Shown here one piece after another: positions 1 to 5,510 of a stretch of 6,192 nt of DNA (position 1 is the stretch's first letter; the number at the start of each line of letters is the position of its first letter). Below the pieces are notes generated by a model. That model was not told the DNA's origin. It saw nothing but the letters and a program-made list of their open reading frames with translations, and made no database searches. This stretch comes from Chloroflexota bacterium. Lineage in GTDB: Bacteria > Chloroflexota > Limnocylindria > Limnocylindrales > CSP1-4. The translations under genes were made by a program, and so were the position numbers. The DNA lies in assembly GCA_013694835.1 (NCBI GenBank), contig JACDBP010000007.1:1-6192 (forward strand), in the 5' to 3' direction.

Positions 1-1
1 C

Positions 2-667
2 GCCATGGCAGCACTCGCTGGCGTCGCGGCGCGCGATCGACTCTCCGTCCTGGTCGGCGGCACGGGCCTCTACCTGCGGACAGTCGCGCGCGGCCTGCCG
101 CTCGACGCTGCCGGCCACGACCCAGCGATCCGCGCCGAGTTGGAGTCACGCCTGGAACGGGACGGACTTGAAGCGCTGGTCGCGGAGCTGCGCCGCACGG
201 CGCCAAGAAGCGCGATGCAGATCGACGCCGCGAACCCGCGCCGCGTGGTCCGGGCCCTGGAGCGTGCCCGGCTCACCGGCGACCAGCCGCCGCCATCACC
301 GACGGGCTACGCCGCGCGGGTGCTGTGGCTTGGCCTGAGGCTCGAGCCCGACGTCCATCGCGCCCGCATCGACGAACGGGCTCGCCGGCAATTCGATGCT
401 GGCCTTGTCGATGAGGCAGCCGCACTGCGCGAGCGCTTCGGGACAACGCCGCGCGCCTTCAGCGCCATCGGCTACCGGGAAGCCTTCGGTGTCATCGATG
501 GCCTGTTGACTCGCGAGGAGGCGATCATCGAGGACGCCGCTCGGAACTGGGCCTATGCACGCCGGCAGGGGACGTGGTTCCGCTCCGAGCCCGAGATGGT
601 GTGGCTCGATGCCACCAGCGACCCGTTCCCCGCCGCGTGGTCGCTGGTCGAAGCGTGGCTGAGCTGA
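2..667 (+). CDS. miaA: tRNA dimethylallyltransferase MiaA, C-terminal part (5' end outside window)
   Basis: MiaA transfers the dimethylallyl group of DMAPP to N6 of adenosine 37 in tRNAs reading UNN codons, giving i6A37, which stabilises codon pairing; it is cytosolic. Numbering from the ATG at 5, the sequence shows GGTGLY (18-23), the family's substrate-loop motif; QIDAANPRRVVRALE (72-86), matching the conserved N-P-R-R-x-x-R-A-L-E block; IGYREA (155-160); and NWAYARRQGTWFR (181-193), matching the conserved tail N-Y-A-K-R-Q-x-T-W-F. The N-terminal P-loop expected about 80-90 residues before GGTGLY is absent, and the frame is open to base 2, so the gene starts upstream and the ATG at 5 is internal. 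About 220 of roughly 300-315 residues are present. It ends at TGA 665-667, 32 bases from the convergent stop of the next gene. The family assignment is near certain. Confidence 0.96.
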   Translation, partial: AMAALAGVAARDRLSVLVGGTGLYLRTVARGLPLDAAGHDPAIRAELESRLERDGLEALVAELRRTAPRSAMQIDAANPRRVVRALERARLTGDQPPPSPTGYAARVLWLGLRLEPDVHRARIDERARRQFDAGLVDEAAALRERFGTTPRAFSAIGYREAFGVIDGLLTREEAIIEDAARNWAYARRQGTWFRSEPEMVWLDATSDPFPAAWSLVEAWLS

Positions 668-670
668 TAG

Positions 671-689
671 CCCGGAGGCAAGAGCCGGG
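671..689. terminator. weak stem-loop between convergent genes
   Basis: CCGGG at 685-689 pairs with CCCGG at 671-675 around a 9-base loop, in the 32-base gap between the miaA stop and the stop of the opposite-strand gene at 700. The place is right for a shared terminator. The stem is only 5 bp and there is no T-run on either side, so this is weak. Confidence 0.2.
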
Positions 690-699
690 GGAGGGTCCG

Positions 700-1068
700 T
701 CAGCGATCGTCACCACGGTTCGGAAAGGCTCCATCGGACGTGTCGACGTCGCCCACCGTGGCATCGTCGAGGCGTTCCGGCGGGACCTCGGACTGCGCGG
801 TGGTGTGGCTCTCGAGGCCCGCCCCGCGGTCGGCGCGACCGGCGCTCGGCAGATTGACGCCGGGGTCATCCACGAGCGGGGTGGTCGCGGCGGCCGGGGC
901 GACGCCCGGCGACTCGCGGCGCACCACGCCGCGCATGTCCGGGTTGCCCATGTCCGAACCGGGGCCGCCGCCCTCCTCGGGGTGTCCGCCCTCGTCGGGG
1001 GCGTCGAAGGCGCCACCCTGGTCGTCTGCGAAGATCGGGTTGATGTCGCGATTGGGCTCGAGCGTCAC
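700..1068 (-). CDS. acidic, probably disordered hypothetical protein (122 aa)
   Basis: I do not recognise a family. The start is GTG at 1068-1066, preceded by AAGGGAG ending five bases upstream, a good Shine-Dalgarno. Third codon positions are almost all G or C, which favours this strand over the overlapping plus-strand frames. The protein is rich in Asp, Glu, Gly, Pro and Ala and poor in large hydrophobics. It has no signal peptide, membrane segment or cysteine, so it is likely cytosolic and largely disordered. The first 20 residues (MTLEPNRDINPIFADDQGGA) are the least repetitive, followed by a Gly/Glu/Pro stretch around residues 24-45. It lies convergent to miaA and divergent from hflX, with about 140 bases to the hflX start. 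I see no clear promoter for it. It is likely real because of the ribosome binding site and codon use; function unknown. Confidence 0.7.
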   Translation of the reverse strand: MTLEPNRDINPIFADDQGGAFDAPDEGGHPEEGGGPGSDMGNPDMRGVVRRESPGVAPAAATTPLVDDPGVNLPSAGRADRGAGLESHTTAQSEVPPERLDDATVGDVDTSDGAFPNRGDDR

Positions 1069-1193
1069 GGGAGCTCCCTTCGGTCTGCGATGGACGTGAA
1101 CACGAGCATCACGGGCTCATGATTGCGGCGGGTGCGGGGCATCCTGCGGGGCCCTTGCATCGATGTGCCGTCAGTGGCGGATAGGGCTTCCCG

Positions 1194-1199
1194 TATGCT
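1194..1199 (+). promoter_or_regulatory. possible -10 element of hflX
   Basis: TATGCT lies nine bases before the hflX ATG, so a transcript would start within a few bases of the start codon and be leaderless or nearly so. This fits the lack of a good Shine-Dalgarno before 1209 (only an AGG in the right range). No convincing -35 hexamer is seen 16-19 bases upstream. The call is inferential. Confidence 0.3.
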
Positions 1200-1208
1200 A
1201 GGTCGCAG

Positions 1209-2591
1209 ATGAGCCAGCGCCGCATGATCGAGCTCCACGCGCCAGCAGAGAAGGCGTTCCTGATCGCGGTCGACACCGGCCAGGACCCTGGCTGGACGGC
1301 CGAGGAATCGCTCAACGAGCTTGCGAACCTCGCTCTCACCGCCGGCGCGGAAGTCGTCGGCGCGGAGTGGCAGAATCGCCGTCACGTCGATCCCAACTGG
1401 TACATCGGCAGGGGCAAGGCCCAGGAGCTGCAGGTCGCCAGGGGCGAGACCGGCTTCACGCTGCTGGTCTCTGACGACGAGCTGAGCCCCGCTCAGCAGC
1501 GCTCGCTGGAGGGCGTCCTCGGGGTAAAGGTGCTCGACCGCTCCGGACTGATCCTCGACATCTTCGCCCAGCATGCCCGGACCCACGAGGGCAGGCTCCA
1601 GGTGGAGCTGGCGCAACTCGAGTACCAGCTGCCGCGCCTGACGCGCCTGTGGACCCACCTCTCGCGGACCGGCGGCGGCATCGGCACCCGCGGGCCGGGC
1701 GAATCGCAGCTGGAGACGGACCGCCGCATCATCCGCGACCGGATCAAGAAGCTGAAAGAGCGCGTGGACGCCGTCCGGCGCCACCGCGAGACGGCTTCGC
1801 GCTCACGCGATCGGCGCCTGGTGCCGACCGTCGCGATCGTCGGCTACACCAACGCCGGCAAGTCGTCGCTGCTCAACGCGCTGGTCGGCTCGGTGGAGGC
1901 GCTCGCGGAGGACAAGCTCTTCGCCACCCTCGATCCGACGAGTCGCGCTGTGAAGCTGGGTGACGGCCAGAGCGCCATCGTCACGGACACCGTGGGCTTC
2001 ATCCACAAGCTGCCACACCAACTCGTGGACGCGTTCCGCGCCACGCTGGAGGAGGTCACCCGAGCGGATGTGCTACTCGAGGTGGTGGACGCATCGGACC
2101 CTCATGCCGCCGAGCATCGGGAGACGGTCCAGGCCGTGCTGGGCGACCTCAAGGCCGCGGACAAGCCTCGCCTCGTCGTCCACAACAAGGCCGATCTCGT
2201 CGCTCCGGTCGCGCTCGACGGCGACCAACCGGCTCCGGTCCTGGGCGACGCTGTGCTCATCTCCGCCAAGACGGGCTACGGCCTGGACGCTCTCCGGGCA
2301 CGTCTGAGCACGCTGCTCGCGGACCTCTGGGACGAGGTGGACGTGACGCTGCCGTACAGCGAAGGGGAGCTGCTCTCGCGGGTCCGGGAGCGCGGCACCG
2401 TGGAGATCAGCTACCGCGGGCGCGACGTCCGGGTGCACGGTCGAGTCGTGCCATCGCTTGCCGGCGAGTTGCGGGCCGCGGCCGCGGACTGGCGCGCCGC
2501 TGACTCCAACGGTGCCGGCCCGCCCGGTGATGCCGTCAGCGCCGATCCATCGGAGGTCGATGGAACCCCGGCAGCGGGTGGGCACGTCTAG
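1209..2591 (+). CDS. hflX: GTPase HflX (ribosome-splitting/rescue factor)
   Basis: HflX is a translational GTPase that binds the 50S subunit and splits stalled or stress-inactivated 70S ribosomes. In order: the N-terminal HflX domain (about 1-150, with GRGKAQEL near residue 68); the signature GGGIGTRGPGESQLETDRR (155-173); a charged helical linker (about 174-203); then the G domain with G1 GYTNAGKS (212-219), G2 FATLDPT (238-244), G3 DTVGF (260-264), G4 NKAD (326-329) and G5 SAK (352-354). All nucleotide-binding residues are intact. The C-terminal domain runs to about 423, followed by a roughly 35-residue Ala/Gly/Pro/Asp tail that accounts for the length of 460 against 426 in E. coli. ATG 1209 was chosen as the first in-frame start after the -10-like TATGCT; ATG 1224 (Met6) is an alternative. 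miaA upstream matches the common miaA-hflX neighbourhood, here interrupted by an opposite-strand gene. Confidence 0.97.
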   Translation: MSQRRMIELHAPAEKAFLIAVDTGQDPGWTAEESLNELANLALTAGAEVVGAEWQNRRHVDPNWYIGRGKAQELQVARGETGFTLLVSDDELSPAQQRSLEGVLGVKVLDRSGLILDIFAQHARTHEGRLQVELAQLEYQLPRLTRLWTHLSRTGGGIGTRGPGESQLETDRRIIRDRIKKLKERVDAVRRHRETASRSRDRRLVPTVAIVGYTNAGKSSLLNALVGSVEALAEDKLFATLDPTSRAVKLGDGQSAIVTDTVGFIHKLPHQLVDAFRATLEEVTRADVLLEVVDASDPHAAEHRETVQAVLGDLKAADKPRLVVHNKADLVAPVALDGDQPAPVLGDAVLISAKTGYGLDALRARLSTLLADLWDEVDVTLPYSEGELLSRVRERGTVEISYRGRDVRVHGRVVPSLAGELRAAAADWRAADSNGAGPPGDAVSADPSEVDGTPAAGGHV

Positions 2592-2642
2592 CGCCCAACA
2601 GGGCAGCACCGACGCACCCATCGCATGACGGAGACCACGCCG

Positions 2643-3281
2643 ATGACCCGATCACTCCTGTCGCAACGGCACACGGCGCTGATGGCGTTGAGCCTGCTGC
2701 TGGCCGTTGCCTGCACAGCGGCTCCAGCGCCTGTCGCGCAGCCAACGACGAGCCAGCCGCCCGCGTCACCTGCCGTGTCAGCCGCGGTGGGCTCTGGCAG
2801 CCTGACCGATCCGGGTGTCACCGCTGGGGGAGCTCAGACCGCCGCGGGAGGTCAGACCACCGCAGGAGGCCAAACGGGCACGGGACAGGTCAAGCCCGAT
2901 CCGTCACCGGGCGGTCCGGAAGAGCCCGTCGTCGGTGGGCCGGGTGGCCCGGCGCCGATCGATCCCGAGGCCCAGTGGAAGACGATCCAGCGACGCCCCG
3001 ACCTCGAGAGCCCGCGCCCCCAGGCGTGGGACCACTTGTCGCTCACGCCCGATGGTCGGACCCTCACCGTCTACTTCTACGGCGGCGTCGAGGCCTGCTA
3101 CGGCCTCGCCGAGGTCAGGGTCGCGCGCACGGCGGGCGGCGTCGCCACCGTGACCCTCGTCGCGGGGACTCCGCCGGCCATCGGCGACTTCGCCTGCATC
3201 GACATCGCCGTGGGCTACAAGACCACCGTCCAGCTCGATGAGCCGCTCGTCATCGACGGTTCAGGCGACGGTCAGGAGTAG
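2643..3281 (+). CDS. secreted lipoprotein with repeat linker and two-cysteine C-terminal domain
   Basis: Probable exported lipoprotein of unknown function, 212 aa from ATG 2643. That start is preceded by GGAG at 2630-2633, nine bases away, and gives a typical 24-residue lipoprotein signal (MTRSLLSQ, hydrophobic core, LLLAVAC); ATG 2625 would add six residues but has no Shine-Dalgarno. The lipobox cysteine is residue 24. Residues 25-110 are Pro/Ala/Gly/Thr/Gln-rich and probably a flexible tether, containing hexapeptide repeats T-x-x-G-G-Q. Residues about 111-205 form a compact domain with alternating beta-like segments (LTVYFYGGVEACYG, VATVTLVAGTPPA, TTVQLDEPLVIDG) and two cysteines (132 and 155) that could form a disulfide. 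This resembles small hypothetical domains common in high-GC bacterial lipoproteins, but I cannot name the family. It starts 51 bases after hflX and could share its transcript. Confidence 0.85.
   Translation: MTRSLLSQRHTALMALSLLLAVACTAAPAPVAQPTTSQPPASPAVSAAVGSGSLTDPGVTAGGAQTAAGGQTTAGGQTGTGQVKPDPSPGGPEEPVVGGPGGPAPIDPEAQWKTIQRRPDLESPRPQAWDHLSLTPDGRTLTVYFYGGVEACYGLAEVRVARTAGGVATVTLVAGTPPAIGDFACIDIAVGYKTTVQLDEPLVIDGSGDGQE
2820..2888 (+). repeat. in-frame 18-base tandem repeats (TxxGGQ) in lipoprotein linker
   Basis: Three 18-base units at 2820-2837, 2838-2855 and 2856-2873 encode TAGGAQ, TAAGGQ and TTAGGQ, followed by a decayed fourth (TGTGQ). The units share ACC at the start and CAG/CAA at the end but differ at several codons, so this is an old or purified repeat rather than a recent slippage product. 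It lengthens the spacer between the lipid anchor and the folded domain. Confidence 0.6.
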
Positions 3282-3338
3282 CCCACCGCGCGGAGCAGCT
3301 TTCCGGCGGCCGGGTGCCCACCGGTCTTTCACGAACGA

Positions 3339-3362
3339 GCCGGCGGGATCACTACCGCCGGC
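3339..3362. terminator. strong stem-loop, probable bidirectional terminator
   Basis: GCCGGCGG (3339-3346) pairs perfectly with CCGCCGGC (3355-3362) around an 8-base loop. It sits between the convergent ends of the lipoprotein gene (3281) and the small basic peptide gene (3367), where a shared terminator is expected. On the plus strand it is followed by a moderately T-rich stretch (CTTCTTCTT, part of the peptide's antisense); on the minus strand no T-run follows. Confidence 0.5.
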
Positions 3363-3366
3363 CTCG

Positions 3367-3459
3367 TCACTTCTTCTTGGGGACCGCGGTGCCCGCTGCC
3401 TTCGAGCCGGCCTTGGGCTTCTTGCCGCCACCCTTGCTGCCAGGACCCTTGTCGCCCAT
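3367..3459 (-). CDS. small basic Lys/Gly-rich peptide (30 aa)
   Basis: This short gene starts at ATG 3459-3457 and stops at TGA 3369-3367. It encodes 30 residues beginning MGDKGPGSKGGGKKPK and ending VPKKK, with nine lysines, one Asp and no hydrophobic segment, so it is strongly cationic and probably unstructured. The evidence for expression is unusually good for its size: GAGGAGGAA at 3466-3474 includes a perfect AGGAGG eight bases before the ATG; a -35/-10 pair lies upstream (3503-3532); a strong stem-loop follows the stop. Codons end almost entirely in G or C, with AAG for every lysine. Similar short Lys/Gly-rich peptides occur as hypothetical proteins in high-GC bacteria. A nucleic-acid or ribosome-binding role is plausible from charge alone and is not shown. 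Confidence 0.72.
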   Translation of the reverse strand: MGDKGPGSKGGGKKPKAGSKAAGTAVPKKK

Positions 3460-3502
3460 CGGCTGTTCCTCCTCGTCGACGCGTGGTGACGTCGTTCCGG
3501 CC

Positions 3503-3532
3503 AGCCTACCGGGCTGCACGGTGGCCGGTCAA
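3503..3532 (-). promoter_or_regulatory. promoter of the small basic peptide gene
   Basis: On the minus strand TTGACC (3532-3527, five of six matches to the sigma70 -35 consensus) is followed after 18 bases by TAGGCT (3508-3503, keeping the key T-A---T of the -10). Transcription would start near 3496, leaving a leader of about 36 bases that carries the Shine-Dalgarno. A 7-bp inverted repeat, CCGGCCA (3497-3503) with TGGCCGG (3522-3528), overlaps both hexamers and could be an operator or the terminator stem of the upstream gene ending at 3558. Confidence 0.45.
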
Positions 3533-3557
3533 CCTTGGACTGGCGGTGGGGGAGGGC

Positions 3558-4688
3558 TCACGGCTCCCGGGCGAGATACAGACCGAGACTCTCCTCCGAG
3601 CCGTCGCTCTCGGACCGTGCGTACAGGACGCGGGCCTTGCCCTGGCCCGTGAGCAGCACCACCGGCGGGCTGGAGGTCCCGAAGTCGATCGAGTAATCCG
3701 TGAGTGGCAGGCGCGCCCAGCTGCCAGAGCGGTTCGTTGCGTATTCGACGCCGGCGGGGCCTTCGTACGCCAGGTGGGCCTTGTTCGAGGCGTCGACCGC
3801 GAGCGTCGCGTCATCGCCGGCGGCCACCCATTGCAGCGGGATCCAGCTGCCGGCTGCGTCGCGCTTGGTCAACAGGACGCCGCTGCCGGCGCGCTGGATG
3901 CTGAGCTGCGGGCGTCCTGAGCCGCCGGTGGCAAGGTCCGGACCGAGATCGTTCAGGCTGGTCGTGACCGTCTGCGTCGACCAGGTCGTGCCGTCGCGAG
4001 TGGCGACGCGGATGCCGGCAGACGCACCGCCAAGGCACCCGGAGGCCGGCGAGCGGGCGGCCTCGTAGGCGACCCATGGTTTGCCGCCCGGACCCACGGC
4101 CAGTGACGGCAGCGCCTGGATCGGGCAGAGCCCGACGGTCGTCGCGATGCGCGTGAAGGTCCACGACCCGCCGGCGTCACTGCCGAAGAAGACGCCCCGG
4201 CCCATCCGGTAGAACGTCAGCCAAAGGTCATCACCCGAGAACGCAAGGTTCGGTGCCACGTCGTACCGGTCCAGCGTCGCGGTGATCGGCTCGACCACCC
4301 ACGACCCTGTCTCGTTGGAGGCAAGCAGGATCCGGCTCGCCTCGGGATCGCCGCGCGCGAAGGCGATGAAGGCATGCCCCTGGTCGTCGACCGCGATCGA
4401 GGGCCGGGCGTAGAAATCGTCGCCCGTGGTCACGCGCTCCTTCGTCCAGACGCCGGTCTGCGTGGAGGCGTAGAAGATCCCGTTCGCCACGTCCCCGCCG
4501 ATCGGCTGCGTGTGGAGGTAGGCCGCATGGAACACGCCGGCCTTGAGCACGACCGACGGGCTCACGGGATAGTCGTCGGCCACCACGCGCGTGGGTCCGT
4601 ACCAGCCGCCCGACGCGACGGATCCCGCCGACAGCAGCGTCAGCAGTGAGGCCCCGACGAGTGTCCCGACGATCGTCGGCCTGCGCAT
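3558..4688 (-). CDS. exported seven-repeat protein, probable beta-propeller
   Basis: Exported protein of 376 aa with no identified activity. The start ATG 4688-4686 is chosen because GGAAGGAG (4702-4695) lies six bases upstream; an in-frame start at 4718 would put ten residues before the signal peptide and lacks this site. Residues 1-26 are a signal peptide (MRRP, hydrophobic TLVGASLLTLL, cleavage probably near VAS-GG). The rest is seven repeats of about 50 residues, each opening with a P-S-x-A-V-like strand (residues 44, 96, 146, 194, 250, 295, 342); most then carry a G-S-W turn (Trp 81, 130, 176, 236, 282, 324). This suggests a seven-bladed propeller of the BNR/sialidase-like or exo-repeat type. 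I see no sialidase catalytic set, so a binding or structural role is as likely as an enzyme. Cys188 and Cys218 may form a disulfide. It is divergent from the toxin-antitoxin operon, with an array of direct repeats between. Confidence 0.85.
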   Translation of the reverse strand: MRRPTIVGTLVGASLLTLLSAGSVASGGWYGPTRVVADDYPVSPSVVLKAGVFHAAYLHTQPIGGDVANGIFYASTQTGVWTKERVTTGDDFYARPSIAVDDQGHAFIAFARGDPEASRILLASNETGSWVVEPITATLDRYDVAPNLAFSGDDLWLTFYRMGRGVFFGSDAGGSWTFTRIATTVGLCPIQALPSLAVGPGGKPWVAYEAARSPASGCLGGASAGIRVATRDGTTWSTQTVTTSLNDLGPDLATGGSGRPQLSIQRAGSGVLLTKRDAAGSWIPLQWVAAGDDATLAVDASNKAHLAYEGPAGVEYATNRSGSWARLPLTDYSIDFGTSSPPVVLLTGQGKARVLYARSESDGSEESLGLYLAREP

Positions 4689-4694
4689 CACGCG

Positions 4695-4702
4695 CTCCTT
4701 CC
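4695..4702 (-). promoter_or_regulatory. ribosome binding site deciding the propeller gene start
   Basis: GGAAGGAG on the minus strand, six bases before ATG 4688. It fixes the start at the methionine immediately before the RRPT signal peptide rather than the upstream in-frame start at 4718. Confidence 0.7.
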
Positions 4703-4741
4703 AAGGGTGACCCCGCATCTAGCCCGAACGCCGAGAGTATG

Positions 4742-4781
4742 GTCGCTGCCATGTCACGGCCAGGTCACGCTTCGGTAACGG
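4742..4781 (+). promoter_or_regulatory. array of GTCACGG-like direct repeats at 11-base spacing
   Basis: Heptamers GTCGCTG (4742), GTCACGG (4753), GTCACGC (4764) and GTAACGG (4775) recur exactly every 11 bases in head-to-tail orientation. The next in-phase position, TGCACCG (4786), keeps the CAC core but only four of seven bases, and the preceding one (4731) does not match. An inverted copy CCGTGAC lies at 4790-4796. Such 11-base, one-helical-turn spacing is the layout of OmpR/PhoB-family operators and also suits head-to-tail binding by BldC/Xis-like proteins. The array lies in the divergent gap, ending 36 bases before the -10 of the toxin-antitoxin operon and 40 or more bases upstream of the propeller gene's Shine-Dalgarno. 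Confidence 0.5.
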
Positions 4782-4817
4782 CCTTTGCACCGTGACGCTC
4801 GCGCTCCAGCCGAGTAG

Positions 4818-4823
4818 TAGTAT
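4818..4823 (+). promoter_or_regulatory. -10 element giving a leaderless vapBC transcript
   Basis: TAGTAT, five of six matches to TATAAT apart from G at position 3 and T at position 5 being tolerated in high-GC promoters, ends six bases before ATG 4830. The expected transcription start therefore falls on the A of the start codon, a leaderless mRNA, and no Shine-Dalgarno is present. No good -35 is found at 16-18 bases; GTGACG at 4792-4797 resembles one but is 20 bases away, which may mean activation depends on the repeat array upstream. Confidence 0.45.
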
Positions 4824-4829
4824 GCAACG

Positions 4830-5081
4830 ATGATCACGGTTCCAGAGGCGGCACGACGCGCAGGGAAGGACCCGGAGACCATCCGCCGCTGGATCCGCAG
4901 CGGCCGACTCCGCGCACGGAAGATCGGCACCCAGCATGTGATCGAGGAACCAGACCTCGACGATCTGCTGGACGACGAGGAACTTCCCGTCCCCGCCGAC
5001 TGGGGCTGGGACCGACTGCCGGACGCTCGGCCGACCCCGAACGTCGTGGCGATCATCCGTCGGCAACGCGCGGGTCACTAG
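4830..5081 (+). CDS. antitoxin with MerR/BldC/excisionase-like helix-turn-helix (VapB role)
   Basis: Antitoxin partner of the PIN toxin that follows: it should bind and silence the toxin and repress the operon. At 83 aa it has an N-terminal winged helix-turn-helix of the HTH_17 type (residues 3-28: TVPEAARRAGKDPETIRRWI then SGRLRARK), with IGTQHVIEEPDLDDLL (32-47) as wing and closing helix. An acidic stretch (DDLLDDEEL) and a tail with AIIRRQRAGH follow and probably contact the toxin. This differs from the AbrB, ribbon-helix-helix or Phd folds of most VapB antitoxins. ATG 4830 sits at the predicted transcription start, so translation is probably leaderless. The stop TAG overlaps the toxin's GTG by one base (TAGTG), implying translational coupling. 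The antitoxin role rests on the neighbour; the DNA-binding fold is clear. Confidence 0.88.
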   Translation: MITVPEAARRAGKDPETIRRWIRSGRLRARKIGTQHVIEEPDLDDLLDDEELPVPADWGWDRLPDARPTPNVVAIIRRQRAGH

Positions 5082-5473
5082 TGCTGATCGTCGATGCGAG
5101 CATCGCGGTCCAGATGGCGCTTCACGGGCAACGTCCAGCTCGGCTAGCCGAGGAGGATCTGGCGGCTCCGCCACTGCTCTGGTCGGAGGCCACGTCGGCG
5201 CTCCACGAACTGGCCTTCCGCGGCGAGATCGAGCCCGACGCGGCCGTCATCGCGATCGAAGCCATCGCGGGACTGGGCATCAGTCGCCATGATCATCCGC
5301 AGCTCTACCTGGAGGCCTCGCGTGTCGCGCGCCGCCTCGGTTGGGCGAAGACCTATGACGCCGAGTACGTCGCGCTGGCGATGCTGAGTCGGGCGTCGCT
5401 GTTGACCCGTGATGCGAGGCTCCGTCGCGGTGCCTCGCGGCTGATCACGGCGATCGGGCCGGCCGATCTCTAG
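5081..5473 (+). CDS. vapC: PIN-domain ribonuclease toxin VapC
   Basis: Toxin of a type II toxin-antitoxin pair. PIN-domain VapC proteins are Mg2+/Mn2+-dependent endoribonucleases that cut tRNA or rRNA and stop translation when the antitoxin is degraded. At 130 aa it has the usual length. The acidic metal-binding set is complete: Asp5 (MLIVDASIAV), Glu36 (LLWSEATSAL), Asp93 (TYDAEYVALA) and Asp111 (LLTRDARLR). The start is GTG at 5081, sharing its G with the antitoxin stop; there is no independent Shine-Dalgarno, so synthesis depends on antitoxin translation. The stop TAG at 5471-5473 overlaps an opposite-strand stop at 5470-5472 (CTAG). The fold is confident; the RNA target cannot be read from sequence. 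Confidence 0.93.
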   Translation: MLIVDASIAVQMALHGQRPARLAEEDLAAPPLLWSEATSALHELAFRGEIEPDAAVIAIEAIAGLGISRHDHPQLYLEASRVARRLGWAKTYDAEYVALAMLSRASLLTRDARLRRGASRLITAIGPADL

Positions 5474-5510
5474 CGCGGGGTCTCCGCCTCGCCACGCTCG
5501 CCGGAACCGT

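Noticed and set aside
574..1122. Plus-strand 182-codon open frame overlapping the end of miaA and covering the acidic gene.
   Set aside because: It begins inside miaA, has no Shine-Dalgarno of its own, and lies antisense to a frame with better codon use and a good ribosome binding site. Long antisense frames are expected at this GC content.
1069..1208. Riboswitch or structured leader upstream of hflX.
   Set aside because: The predicted transcription start is next to the ATG, and no conserved riboswitch motif could be recognised in the gap.
1065..1784. Minus-strand 239-codon open frame across the start of hflX.
   Set aside because: It is antisense to the conserved N-terminal HflX domain and shows no recognisable motifs or ribosome binding site.
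2073..2621. Minus-strand 182-codon open frame antisense to the hflX 3' half.
   Set aside because: It is a shadow of the HflX G domain and C-terminal domain, with no independent support.
3483..3920. Plus-strand frame antisense to the propeller gene 3' end.
   Set aside because: The minus-strand gene has a signal peptide, internal repeats and a strong ribosome binding site; the plus frame has none of these.
4742..4796. CRISPR-like array in the divergent gap.
   Set aside because: Units are 7 bases with 4-base spacers, far too short for CRISPR repeats and spacers; no cas genes are present.
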